This document shows, piece by piece, positions 7,933 to 16,500 of a DNA stretch of 64,000 nucleotides (position 1 is the first letter of the stretch; the number at the start of each line of letters is the position of its first letter). The DNA is from Caballeronia calidae (lineage in GTDB: Bacteria > Pseudomonadota > Gammaproteobacteria > Burkholderiales > Burkholderiaceae). Made by a program: the position numbers and the translations under genes. The notes under the pieces were generated by a model. The model searched no databases. It was not told the origin of the DNA and worked only from the letters and a program-made list of their open reading frames with translations. The stretch is taken from assembly GCF_900044055.2 (NCBI RefSeq), contig NZ_FCOX02000025.1:55082-119081 (forward strand), in the 5' to 3' direction.

Positions 7933-9240
7933 TCACTTGCTCATATATTTCTGTGCGAGCGCCTCATACAGCGGCGGCGCAAACAGCTTCGACACCTGAC
8001 TTGAGATCAGTGCGGTAGCCATCAGTGACAGCACGAGCGCGTGTCCGTTGATCATCTCGATGACGATCACGAATGCCGTGATCGGACTTTGCGTGACGGC
8101 GGCGAGATAGCCGACCATGCCGAGCGCAATCAGCATCGGCAATTCCATGCCGCCGAAGACGAGATGAAGCGCGTTGCCGATGCCCGCGCCGATGGCGAGC
8201 GACGGAGCGAAGAGTCCGCCCGGCGCGCCGGGAAGATACGAGCCGACCATCGATGCCATTTTCAGCAGCGGGTAGCTCGCGCCGAGCTGGGAGTTGCCTT
8301 CGAGCATGCCGCGCGCTTCCGCATAGCCGCTGCCGAAGGTGTGACCGCCGGCGGCGACACCCACCACGGCGATGAACAGACCGCACGCCGCTCCGAATGC
8401 CACCGGATGAGACACACGCCAGTCGATCAGCCGCGCCGGCATCCAGCGCTGCGTGTTCAGCAGGAGCCAGCAGAAGATGCCGCCCGCGATACCCGTCAAC
8501 GCACCGAGCAGGACGACGGCGAGCGCGAGCGAATCAGGGAAATGTCCGCTCAGATCGATCGTGCCGAAGTAGGTGTAATTGCCTTGCAGCGCGAGCGAGA
8601 CGATACCGGCGAAGATGATCGCGGTGATCAGCACGCCGCTCGTGCGCTGCTCGAAGCTGCGCGTAAGTTCTTCGATGGCGAAGACCACGCCCGCGAGCGG
8701 CGCGTTGAACGCAGCCGATAGGCCGGCCGCCGCGCCCGCGAGCGCCAGATTGCGTTCGAGCGCGCCCGCGCGCATGCTGCGCAGCCGCGCGGGATAAAAG
8801 CGGCGCAGGCTGAACATGAGCGCCGCGCCCACGTGAATGGTCGGCCCTTCCCGGCCGATGGTGAAGCCCCCGAGAATCGACAGGAACGACAACGCGATCT
8901 TGCCGATGAGAATGCGGATGGTCAGCAGCCGCGGTCCCAGCTCGCGCCCGTCGTGCAACATGGCGATGACTTGCGGAATGCCGCTGCCTTCGGCGCCCGC
9001 GAAGAAGCGGCGCGTCGCCCAGACGCAGAACGCGGCGATGGCAGGCGTGATCAGCAACGGCAGCCACCAGTAGGTGGCCGTGATGCGCAGAAAGGTGTCG
9101 TATCCGAAGTCGATCAACCGCGCGTACATGACCGCGACGAGCCCGGTCGCGACCGCGCCGAGCCAGAACACGCCATAGTGCAGCCACAGGCGCCTGCCGC
9201 GCAGGATCGTGCGTCGGTCGATGAATCCAGGAATGCGCAT
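7933..9240 (-). CDS. CLC-family H+/Cl- exchange transporter
   Basis: This protein of about 435 residues has all CLC selectivity motifs: GSGIPQ, GREGPT with the gating glutamate, VVFAIEEL with the internal proton glutamate, GGLFAPS, and a late LYEAL tyrosine matching the central Tyr. About ten or more hydrophobic segments span the chain. The glutamates indicate a proton-coupled antiporter rather than a channel, with a likely role in acid resistance or charge balance. The start is uncertain: ATG at 9240 (MRIPGFIDRR) is chosen because it begins just before the first membrane helix, but in-frame ATGs at 9270 and 9288 are possible. A MarR regulator lies 85 bases upstream on the same strand, so the two may form an operon. 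Confidence 0.9.
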   Translation of the reverse strand: MRIPGFIDRRTILRGRRLWLHYGVFWLGAVATGLVAVMYARLIDFGYDTFLRITATYWWLPLLITPAIAAFCVWATRRFFAGAEGSGIPQVIAMLHDGRELGPRLLTIRILIGKIALSFLSILGGFTIGREGPTIHVGAALMFSLRRFYPARLRSMRAGALERNLALAGAAAGLSAAFNAPLAGVVFAIEELTRSFEQRTSGVLITAIIFAGIVSLALQGNYTYFGTIDLSGHFPDSLALAVVLLGALTGIAGGIFCWLLLNTQRWMPARLIDWRVSHPVAFGAACGLFIAVVGVAAGGHTFGSGYAEARGMLEGNSQLGASYPLLKMASMVGSYLPGAPGGLFAPSLAIGAGIGNALHLVFGGMELPMLIALGMVGYLAAVTQSPITAFVIVIEMINGHALVLSLMATALISSQVSKLFAPPLYEALAQKYMSK

Positions 9241-9325
9241 CGGAAAAGGTCGAAAAAATTTAAGGCACATTGTGACATAAATTTTCAATCGCGCTCCGCC
9301 GTGCGCGGCAAGAAGAACCCGCTGC

Positions 9326-9745
9326 TCAGTCTTCTTTTGCGCCGAACACCCAGCCGAACGAGCCGTAATGAGCCTTGTGTTCGGCCGCGAGCTTGAGGAG
9401 ACATCGCTCGCCTTTTGCCGTCAGATGAACCTGCACCTGCCTGCGATCGGTCTTGTCCGTTTTGCGTCTGACGAGCCCCGATGCCTCGCAACGCGACACC
9501 AGCGCGGCCGTGCCATTGGGCGCGGCCTGCAAGCGCTCCGCGAGTTCGCCGACCGTGGCCCACTCCCGCCCGGGGAAACCGCGCACGTGCAGAAGCAATT
9601 GATACTGGAGCGTCGTGATTCCGGCTGCATTGGAGATTTCCTCCGATACGCGCAGGAACTTGCGCAGCTCGTAGCGGAAGACGGACATGGTCTTCAAGTC
9701 CTGCTTGTCCGGGAGGCTGACTTTCTTTTCGCTGTTCGACGACAT
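9326..9745 (-). CDS. MarR-family transcriptional regulator
   Basis: The 139-residue protein has the winged-helix core typical of MarR: GITTLQYQLLLHVRG, a helix-turn-helix TVGELAERLQAAPNGTAALVSRCEASGLV, and a wing with the family signature DRRQVQVHLTAKGE. It lies upstream of the CLC transporter in the same direction. A nine-base perfect inverted repeat 21 bases upstream of its start (9766-9797) is a good candidate for its own operator, so it may control itself and the transporter. The ligand is unknown. Confidence 0.92.
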   Translation of the reverse strand: MSSNSEKKVSLPDKQDLKTMSVFRYELRKFLRVSEEISNAAGITTLQYQLLLHVRGFPGREWATVGELAERLQAAPNGTAALVSRCEASGLVRRKTDKTDRRQVQVHLTAKGERCLLKLAAEHKAHYGSFGWVFGAKED

Positions 9746-9765
9746 TGACGATTCCGACTCGACGT

Positions 9766-9797
9766 AGGTATGACGATCCGCGTCCGATCATACCTAG
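9766..9797. promoter_or_regulatory. inverted repeat, candidate operator of the adjacent MarR regulator
   Basis: The arms TAGGTATGA (9766-9774) and TCATACCTA (9789-9797) are perfectly complementary across a 14-base spacer. The site sits immediately upstream of the MarR start codon at 9745, as expected for autoregulation. Confidence 0.55.
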
Positions 9798-9831
9798 TTT
9801 AGTGCGCGAGGCCGGATGCGCATCGTCGGTC

Positions 9832-9871
9832 GAAAGGAAAGCCGGGCGCGTGCTTCGCCCTGCCCCGGCTC
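9832..9871 (-). terminator. possible Rho-independent terminator after the pentapeptide gene
   Basis: On the minus strand the arms AGCCGGG and CCCGGCT (9871-9865 and 9847-9841) can pair around a 17-base loop and are followed by TTTCCTTTCG. It lies just after the stop of the methionine-rich pentapeptide gene. The T tract is imperfect. Confidence 0.45.
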
Positions 9872-9881
9872 CCCGCCGACG

Positions 9882-10130
9882 TCACTGGGACATCGCGCCC
9901 GATGCCGGATGATCCATGCCCATCGCATCGTGCTTCTTCATCTTGTCGCTCTTGCCCGTCGAGTCGTGCGACATGGCGCCCTTGCTCATCGAATCGTGTG
10001 ACATGCTGTTCTTCTTCATCGTGTCGTGCGACATCGCGTCGTTCGACATTGCGCCGCTCGCCTGCGCGAAGACGCTCGTCGCGCTCATCGCAAGCGCTGC
10101 TGCGAGTACTGCCGTCATCAATCGTTTCAT
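9882..10130 (-). CDS. secreted methionine-rich pentapeptide (MxxDx) repeat protein
   Basis: The protein has 82 residues from the ATG at 10130, which has GGAG upstream. The signal peptide (MKRLMTAVLAAALAMSATSVFA) is followed by a low-complexity chain of five-residue repeats of the form AMSHD/SMSKG/TMKKN (for example SNDAMSHDTMKKNSMSHDS) and ending MGMDHPASGAMSQ. Databases call such proteins pentapeptide MXKDX repeat proteins. The many Met and His residues could bind metal (copper) or act as oxidisable bait. It lies downstream of an MsrP/SUOX-type molybdoenzyme, whose family includes periplasmic methionine sulfoxide reductase, so a role as a methionine-oxidation sink or substrate is plausible but unproven. 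Confidence 0.85.
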   Translation of the reverse strand: MKRLMTAVLAAALAMSATSVFAQASGAMSNDAMSHDTMKKNSMSHDSMSKGAMSHDSTGKSDKMKKHDAMGMDHPASGAMSQ

Positions 10131-10196
10131 GGCTAATCTCCTTGGTGAGTCAAACATGGCGTCCGGACGATCCGGAACCGGTGGATGGCGCGGCGC

Positions 10197-10973
10197 TCAG
10201 GAGCCGCCGAACCAGTTGTATCCCTGGTCGACCCAATAGCCGCCCGGATACGTATTGGTCACGAAAATCTCGACGATGTGCTTCGGGTTCTTGTAGCCGA
10301 GCTTGGTCGGCATGCGCAGCTTCATCGGATAACCGTATTTCGCGGGCAGGCGCTGGCCGTCGTACTCGAAGGTCAGCAGCGTCTGCGGATGCAGCGCCGT
10401 CGGCATGTCGATGCTTTCGTAGTAATCGTCGGCGCAGCGGAAACCGACGTACTTCGCCGTCGTATCCGCGCCCACGCGCCGCAGAAATTCGGCGAACGGC
10501 GTGCCGCCCCAGCGGCCGATCGCGCTCCAGCCTTCGACGCAGATATGCCGGGTGATCTGCTCCGCGTGCGGCAGCGCGTACAGTTGCGGCAACGTCCACA
10601 CGCGCTGTCCCGTCACGAGCCCGCTCACTTTCAGGCGATAGTCGTCGCCGTTCACTTCGGGTACGTCGTCGATTCCATAGAACGCGTTGAACGGAAACGG
10701 CCGCGTGATCTGCGCCTCGGTGTAGGTGGGCGCGAGGCGCTGCGGATCGAACAGAAGCGCCTGGGCACGATCGTTCAGACGCGACACCGCGGCGAGGAAT
10801 GTGCCGATCGAGTCTTCGCCGGTGATCGAGCAGCCGGCAAGGAGCGAAAGGCCACCCAGTGTCAGCATGCGTTTGCCGAACAGGCGGCGTGAGGGCATGT
10901 CCAGTTCGCGGCGCGCATCGGCCAGCACGGATGCACGATCGACCCTGATGATTCGCTTGTCTTCGGTTTTCAT
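10197..10973 (-). CDS. periplasmic molybdopterin-dependent oxidoreductase, MsrP/YedY-SUOX family
   Basis: The 258-residue protein carries a Tat motif SRRLFGK followed by a hydrophobic stretch ending in LLAGC, which could also be a lipobox. The catalytic fold has the Mo-ligating cysteine in RHICVEGWSAIGRWGG and the C-terminal segment KLGYKNPKHIVEIFVT and YPGGYWVDQGYNWFGGS, typical of SUOX-fold enzymes. MsrP repairs oxidised periplasmic methionines, with electrons from the MsrQ haem b protein. Here the electron donor is likely the b561-like membrane protein encoded 19 bases upstream rather than a true MsrQ. It belongs to the operon driven by the GTAACC-N16-CGAA promoter at 11660-11685. The exact substrate is not shown. 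Confidence 0.88.
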   Translation of the reverse strand: MKTEDKRIIRVDRASVLADARRELDMPSRRLFGKRMLTLGGLSLLAGCSITGEDSIGTFLAAVSRLNDRAQALLFDPQRLAPTYTEAQITRPFPFNAFYGIDDVPEVNGDDYRLKVSGLVTGQRVWTLPQLYALPHAEQITRHICVEGWSAIGRWGGTPFAEFLRRVGADTTAKYVGFRCADDYYESIDMPTALHPQTLLTFEYDGQRLPAKYGYPMKLRMPTKLGYKNPKHIVEIFVTNTYPGGYWVDQGYNWFGGS

Positions 10974-10992
10974 GATGTATTCCTTGACCGGA

Positions 10993-11616
10993 TCAACGGC
11001 CGCGCAGCATCGTCAACAGCGAGCGCGGCACGAGCGCGACCATCGCCACATGCACGACAACGAACGCGGCCATCACCGCCATCGCGCAGAAATGCACGAT
11101 GCGCGCGTTGTCGTAGCCGCCCATCAGTTCACGCAACAGCGGGAATTGCACCGACTTCCAGATCGCGAGCCCCGAGAGCACGAGCACGATCAGATCGACG
11201 ACGATCACGAGATAGGCGAGCTTCTGCACCGCGTTGTACTGCCGCAGATCGGCGTGCGAGAGCTTGCCGCGCAATGCGGCGATGAGATCGCGCAACACCG
11301 CGCGCGGCGACAACGGAAAGAACTTCGAGATGAGACGGCCGCTCGCGATGTTCAGCGCGAGATAGACGATGCCGTTGAACACCAGCAGCCACATGGCCGC
11401 GAAGTGCCACTGCAACGCACCGCCGAGCCAGCCGCCGAGCGTGATCGACGGCGGAATGACGATCTGCCGGAACACTGGTGACGCGTCATAGATGCGCCAG
11501 CCGGAAAACATCATGATCAGCGCGGCGAATGCGTTGAGCCAGTGCGTGATGCGCAGCCAGAGCGGATGAACCGGTGCTTCGCGCGTCTGTGCAAGTGGTG
11601 CTTTCATCGTTTCCAT
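10993..11616 (-). CDS. cytochrome b561-type membrane subunit, electron donor to the molybdoenzyme
   Basis: The protein has four transmembrane segments with His residues in the positions expected for two b haems (RITHWLNA, LQWHFAAMWLL, IVHFCAMAVM, VVVHVAMVAL), as in the Ni/Fe-hydrogenase and formate-dehydrogenase b subunit family. The start at 11616 is preferred over the GTG at 11625 because AGGGTG is well spaced before the ATG. It is first in a three-gene operon with the SUOX-type molybdoenzyme and the pentapeptide repeat protein, so it probably passes quinol electrons to the periplasmic enzyme. Its promoter matches the SigF/ECF consensus. Confidence 0.9.
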   Translation of the reverse strand: METMKAPLAQTREAPVHPLWLRITHWLNAFAALIMMFSGWRIYDASPVFRQIVIPPSITLGGWLGGALQWHFAAMWLLVFNGIVYLALNIASGRLISKFFPLSPRAVLRDLIAALRGKLSHADLRQYNAVQKLAYLVIVVDLIVLVLSGLAIWKSVQFPLLRELMGGYDNARIVHFCAMAVMAAFVVVHVAMVALVPRSLLTMLRGR

Positions 11617-11659
11617 GTCGGTCACCCTGATGCCGGGTCTCGGGTTCGTTGAGTGTTAA

Positions 11660-11685
11660 TTCGCCGCGAACGCATCGCCGGTTAC
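11660..11685 (-). promoter_or_regulatory. ECF (SigF-type) promoter GTAACC-N16-CGAA for the cytochrome b/molybdoenzyme operon
   Basis: Read on the minus strand, GTAACC (11685-11680) is followed after exactly 16 bases by CGAA (11663-11660). This equals the promoter motif I recall for the NrsF-controlled SigF of Caulobacter. The -10 lies 43 bases before the start codon at 11616. Confidence 0.75.
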
Positions 11686-11757
11686 AGCGGTTTCGTCGAA
11701 CGAGCGTCTTCGTGCGATGAGTTCGCCGGGCGCCCCGGAAAAGTTACAGACCGCGTT

Positions 11758-11783
11758 GTAACCAGAGACGGCGAAACAGCGAA
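11758..11783 (+). promoter_or_regulatory. ECF (SigF-type) promoter GTAACC-N16-CGAA for the sigma/anti-sigma operon
   Basis: GTAACC (11758-11763), 16 bases, then CGAA (11780-11783) has the same layout as the divergent promoter at 11660-11685. It lies upstream of the ECF sigma gene and indicates autoregulation. Confidence 0.75.
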
Positions 11784-11957
11784 ATAACCAGGAACAGCAG
11801 ATGGATCGCGACCATGGATCAGGAAGGCGCTATTGCAGCGCATCACGGCTTCGGCTACGCTGAATCGATCGACGTAACCAGCGGCGGTCCCTTCGCCTCT
11901 GTCTCCGCGGGCGCCCGCCCCGCTTCTTCGTCCCGCAGCATCGGACCTACAGGAACC

Positions 11958-12506
11958 ATGTCGCAAGATGCGGAAAGCCGGCTGAAGACGTTGTTCATCG
12001 GCGGCCTCGATGGCGATCAGCACGCGTATCGCAGCTTTCTGCAGGCACTCACGCGGCATCTGCGCGGCTACCTGCGTAAGCGCATCGCGCATCGTCCGGA
12101 AGACGTCGAAGACCTGGTCCAGGAGATCCTGCTGGCGGTTCATAACGCGCGCCACACGTATCGGCCGGATGAGCCGTTGACGGCGTGGCTGCACGCGATC
12201 GCCCGCTACAAGCTGATGGATTTTTTCCGTGCTCATGCGCGCCGTGAGTCGCTGAACGTTCCGCTCGACGATCACGAGGATCTGCTCGCCGCCACCGATG
12301 ACGAACCCGCTCAGGCGCGCCATGACGTCGGCAAGCTGCTCGAGCATTTGCCGGACAAACAACGCTTGCCCATCGTTCACATGAAACTCGAAGGTCTTTC
12401 GGTAACCGAAACCGCGCGAATCACGGGTCTTTCGGAATCGGCCGTGAAGGTGGGCGTGCATCGCGGTCTCAAGGCCCTTGCCGCCAAAATCCGGGGACTA
12501 CGATGA
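11958..12506 (+). CDS. ECF-type RNA polymerase sigma factor (partner of NrsF/DUF1109)
   Basis: From the ATG at 11958 the protein has 182 residues. Region 2 is clear (AYRSFLQALTRHLRGYLRKRI, EDVEDLVQEILLAVHNARHTY, AWLHAIARYKLMDFFRAH), and region 4 has KQRLPIVHMKLEGLSVTETA and LSESAVKVGVHRGLKAL. The next gene overlaps by four bases and encodes a DUF1109/NrsF membrane anti-sigma factor, the usual partner of this ECF group. An in-frame ATG at 11814 would add a 48-residue tail lacking conserved features; with a transcription start near 11790 either start is possible. By analogy the sigma factor answers redox or heavy-metal stress and drives the divergent molybdoenzyme operon. Confidence 0.92.
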   Translation: MSQDAESRLKTLFIGGLDGDQHAYRSFLQALTRHLRGYLRKRIAHRPEDVEDLVQEILLAVHNARHTYRPDEPLTAWLHAIARYKLMDFFRAHARRESLNVPLDDHEDLLAATDDEPAQARHDVGKLLEHLPDKQRLPIVHMKLEGLSVTETARITGLSESAVKVGVHRGLKALAAKIRGLR

Positions 12507-13144
12507 AAACCGATGAACTGATCACGCTCCTTTCGAATCAGATCACGCGGGTCGACCGCGCGGCCGTGTCCCGCCGCTTCATTCAGGCACTGCTGCTCGG
12601 GGCGGCGGGCTCGCTCGTTCTGATGGGCATCGTGTTCGGCGTGCGCCACGATCTCGCCAGCGTCGCACGCACGGGCATCTTCTGGGCGAAGCTGGCGTTT
12701 CCGCTGGCGATCGCCGTCGGCGCGATGCTCACCATCAGTCGCATCGGCCGGCCCGGCGCGCGCATCGGATATTCGTGGATGATCGTGGCGCTGCCCTTCG
12801 CGGCAGTCTGGATCGCCGGCTGGATGCTTCTCGACGGAGTCGATTCCACTGCACGCTGGGCGCTCGTGCTGGGGCAGACGTGGCGCACGTGCCCGTTCAA
12901 CATCCTGCTTCTCTCGGTGCCCACGTTCCCTGCGGCGATCTGGGCCATGCGCTCGCTCGCGCCGACACGGCTGCGGCTCGCGGGCGCGGTCGCCGGACTA
13001 TTGGCGAGTTCGACGGCGACGATCGTCTATTGCCTGCATTGCCCCGAAATGAGCCCCGCGTTCTGGGGCGTGTGGTACGCCATCGGCATGTCGATGCCGG
13101 CGCTCATCGGTGCATGGCTCGGCCCGCGGCTTTTGCGCTGGTAA
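12503..13144 (+). CDS. NrsF-family (DUF1109) membrane anti-sigma factor
   Basis: This 213-residue protein has a short cytosolic N-terminus (MKTDELITLLSNQITRVDRAAVSRR) followed by six hydrophobic helices in the DUF1109/NrsF pattern. Cysteines occur in membrane-proximal segments (WRTCPFNILLL, IVYCLHCPEMSPAFWG); in the family such cysteines sense oxidants or metals and control sigma release. It starts inside the sigma gene (ATGA overlap), so the pair is translationally coupled. The C-terminal segment WYAIGMSMPALIGAWLGPRLLRW matches the end of family members as I remember them. Confidence 0.88.
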   Translation: MKTDELITLLSNQITRVDRAAVSRRFIQALLLGAAGSLVLMGIVFGVRHDLASVARTGIFWAKLAFPLAIAVGAMLTISRIGRPGARIGYSWMIVALPFAAVWIAGWMLLDGVDSTARWALVLGQTWRTCPFNILLLSVPTFPAAIWAMRSLAPTRLRLAGAVAGLLASSTATIVYCLHCPEMSPAFWGVWYAIGMSMPALIGAWLGPRLLRW

Positions 13145-13172
13145 CCGCATTTGCCGTATCGGTGGCGGCGGG

Positions 13173-13574
13173 CTATCCGAACACCCGTGTCCATGCCGCG
13201 CGTATGCGACGCGCGCGGTCTTCCAGAAGAAAGGACGCCGCGAGCGCCAGAAGCCCTGAAACCGCGCCTGTCAGGATGTGTTCGACGTAAGGCAAACGGT
13301 AGTGGCTCGAATGCGCATAGGTATCGCCGATGGCCGTGAGCACGGCTACGAGCGCGGCATTGCCGTAACGGTTGCCATAGAGCTTTGCTGCGGGCGTGAA
13401 GGTCAGCAGCACCGCGAGCAGTCCGGTGAGAAGCCCCGTCCTGAACGCTACCGCCCAGTGAGCAAGGCTCGCGATATTGCTCCAGCTCCCCGGCATGCAC
13501 GTCATGCACGCGCCGGTCGGTTGCCAGAAACGTTGAATGAACAGTCTGAACCGGCGCATCCACTCGCTTGACAT
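13173..13574 (-). CDS. putative membrane protein of unknown function, 133 residues
   Basis: No family is recognised. The chain starts MSSEWMRRFRLFIQRFWQP, has a CMTCMPGSW cysteine pair, and then three hydrophobic stretches (HWAVAFRTGLLTGLLAVLLTF, GNAALVAVLTAIGDTYAH, ILTGAVSGLLALAASFLLED). The start at 13574 is preferred over an upstream in-frame ATG at 13598 that overlaps the end of the cyclase gene. It lies 20 bases after that gene on the same strand and is probably translated from the same message. It converges on the anti-sigma gene with a 28-base gap. Confidence 0.6.
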   Translation of the reverse strand: MSSEWMRRFRLFIQRFWQPTGACMTCMPGSWSNIASLAHWAVAFRTGLLTGLLAVLLTFTPAAKLYGNRYGNAALVAVLTAIGDTYAHSSHYRLPYVEHILTGAVSGLLALAASFLLEDRARRIRAAWTRVFG

Positions 13575-13594
13575 GATCGACGTCCTCACCGGTT

Positions 13595-16500
13595 TCAATG
13601 ATGATTCGACTGGCTCGAAAGCGCGCCTTCGATCGCTTCGAGTGCGTGAAGGAAACCCGCACGCGTCCCCTCTTGCTGAAGCCGCCGGAGCTCGCTCGTC
13701 GATGCCGCATCCCGATTGCCGCTGCCATATGCGACCAGAGCGTGTGCGCGCGCCACATGAAACGCGGAAAAGGGCGATGGCTCACGGCGTGCATACGCTT
13801 CGAGCGCCGCGGCATGATGCGCGGCTGCATCCCAGCGTTTCCTGTCGATGCATGCGTCTATCGCGTCACGCCGGAAGAGAAAGTGGTTGTGACTGACCGC
13901 GCCGGCGGCGAGCACGGCTTCTCCCTCCGCGAGCGCGCTCTCGAAGACTGAGATGTCGTCCGTCGCACGCGCAAGGACGCCGAGATACGCCGCGCCGAGG
14001 TAGGTCATGCCCGTGTCCCGGCTGACGGACAACGCCTCTCCGATATCGTCGAGCGCCTCGCGCCGACGCCCGGCGACGCGATTCGATTCCGCCCGCAACG
14101 CGAGCGCTTCGCCTTCGAACCGCTTCGACTTCAGCTCACGCGCACACTGCAGCGCCGGCGCGACGTGCTCCCAGGCACGATCCCATTGCGCGAGACCGTG
14201 CAGGCAGTGCCAGGCCGCGTGATGCGCAACCGCGAGCGCCCGCAGATTCCCGGCCTTTTCCGCTGCGGCCACGCTGGCGAGCGCGATATTGAGCCCGGTC
14301 CTCGCGTCGCCCGCAAACCACGCCGTGACGGCGCGCATCGGAAGATTGGCGACCTCGATCCGTCCGAAACCGTTGCGCCGGCAGAGTTCGATGCAGCGGC
14401 TGAAGGCGTCGTGCGCGCTGATCATCCGGCCGCGCATGTACTCCGCATCTCCGAGGCCGCCGAGCGCCGCCGCCTCCTGTTCCGAATCGCCCGACGCCTG
14501 TGCGAGCGCGAGGCTTAGTCCGTGCTCGCGCGCGCAGCCGTCGATCTCGCCGCGCGGAAAGCACAGATTGCCGCGCAGGAAATGAATACGCGCCTCTTCG
14601 CGCTGCAGGCCTTCGGCGGCGGCGGCCGTGGCGGCTCGGTCGAGATCGGCCCATGCGCCGTCGAGATCATCCAGGACTCGCTTCACGGTGGCGCGCCCGA
14701 TCCATGCGCGGCAACGCTCCGCGTCGGTCGTGGCGAACCGCAGGGCCGATTCGAACGCCGCGAGCGCCGACGTCATGTCGCCGGTGTCGTGCAGGATAGT
14801 GCCGCGCAGGCATTCGAGCGCGACGCGCTCGCCATGCGCCTGCGCGAGTTCGAGCCCTCGTCCGATGAGCTGGAGCGCGGATTCATAGCGATATGCGGAT
14901 GCCTGCGATCGCGCCGCGTCGCAATAGGCGAGCGCGGCTTCGCGGTCCGCCGCCCGATCCAGATGCTCGGCCCGCAGGACGGGATCACGATCACGCTCGC
15001 CGTACCACTGCGCGGCGCGACGATGCAACGCACGGCACCGGCTCTTGAGCAGCCCGTCATAGATGGCATCACGAATGAGTGCGTGGTGGAAGATGAATCC
15101 CGCGCCTTGCCGTCGCAGCAGGTGGCCCGCGACAAGGGGTTCCAGCGCAGCGCCCGCGCCGGTTCCATCGACGAGATAATCGACCGCCTCTTCTTCGAAA
15201 ATCTGGCCGAGCACCGAGGCGGCCTGCAGCATGGCTTTTTCGGCGGAGTCGAGCCGGTCCAGCCGCGCCTGCACCAGACTTCGCACGGAGCCCGGCACGC
15301 CGGTCTCCGCGCCGGTCCCGGCACTATCGAGCAGTTGCTCGAGAAAGAGTGGGTTGCCGGCCGCACGCGCCACGCAGCGTTCCGCCAGATCTGCCTGTGC
15401 ATTGGGAAACGATTCGGCCATGACGCGTGCCTCGCCGGCGCTCAGCGGACCCAGATCGACGAGCGAATAAGGTGCACCGTCCGCCGCGTGCCACGAATCA
15501 TCGAGCGCTTCGCCGGAAGGTCGCGCCGTCATGACCAGCACGGCGGGACACGCCCCCGCCGTTGTCGAAAGCACCTCGAGATCCCGTAACGTCGAGCCAT
15601 CCGACCAGTGAATATCCTCGACGGACAGGAGTCGCGGCTGCCGGCGACTCGCGCGCTGCACGAGCCGTGTCACGACGTTCTGGCGGCCGCGAATGCGCAT
15701 CGTGTTGTCCATTGCCTCGTAGACCGCCCGGTCCTCGAACGTCATCGGAAGATCGATGAGGTCGTCCAGAAAGAGTGCATCGCCGGCGTCGATCAGGCCA
15801 TCGTTGAACGCGCGGTCGACGTCAGCCACACGGGTGTCGCCGTCATTCGAATCGCCGGGTGCCAACAGGCCGCGCACGAGAGACTGGATCGCGCCCCGTC
15901 CGGTCGCCGCGCCGAAGTCGAGCACGAAGCCGCCATGGCAAGCGAACCCCGAGTCCCGTGCTTCGCGTTCGAATTCCTCGAGCAGGCGCGTCTTGCCGAT
16001 CCCGGCCTCACCGCGTATCAAAACCGTGCGACCGCCGCCCGTCGCGCGGCACGCTCGAAGCACGGTTCGAAACGCCCGCAACTGGTCGCTCCGGCCAACG
16101 ATCGGCCGGGCGAAAGTCGAGCGTCGAAGCCCGGCAACACGCCATGCCGAAACCGGATCTGCGAAGCCCTTGACGGATACCGTACCGCGTTCGACGCAGT
16201 CGAGCCGGTTCGCCAGAGCGCGCCGTACCGCATCCGATACCAGAATCTCTCCGCGCCCGGCCGCGTCGGTGAGACGCGAGGCCAGGTTGACGGTCTCGCC
16301 CGTTACGGTGTATTCCCGGTGCATCGCACTACCCGTGCCGCTTGCGACGACCTCGCCGCTGGCAATGCCGATATGCACGAAGACCGGGCGTGCGAGGACG
16401 CGTGACAGGCCGGGCATGGCGTCGCTGATGGCACGCGCTGCCCGCACGGCACGCTCGACGTCGTTTCCATGTGCGACGGGCGCGCCGAACAGCGCCATGA

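Noticed and set aside
11814..11957. N-terminal extension of the ECF sigma factor
   Set aside because: The 48 added residues are Ser/Gly/Ala-rich and precede the conserved region 2; kept only as an alternative start because the promoter would allow it.
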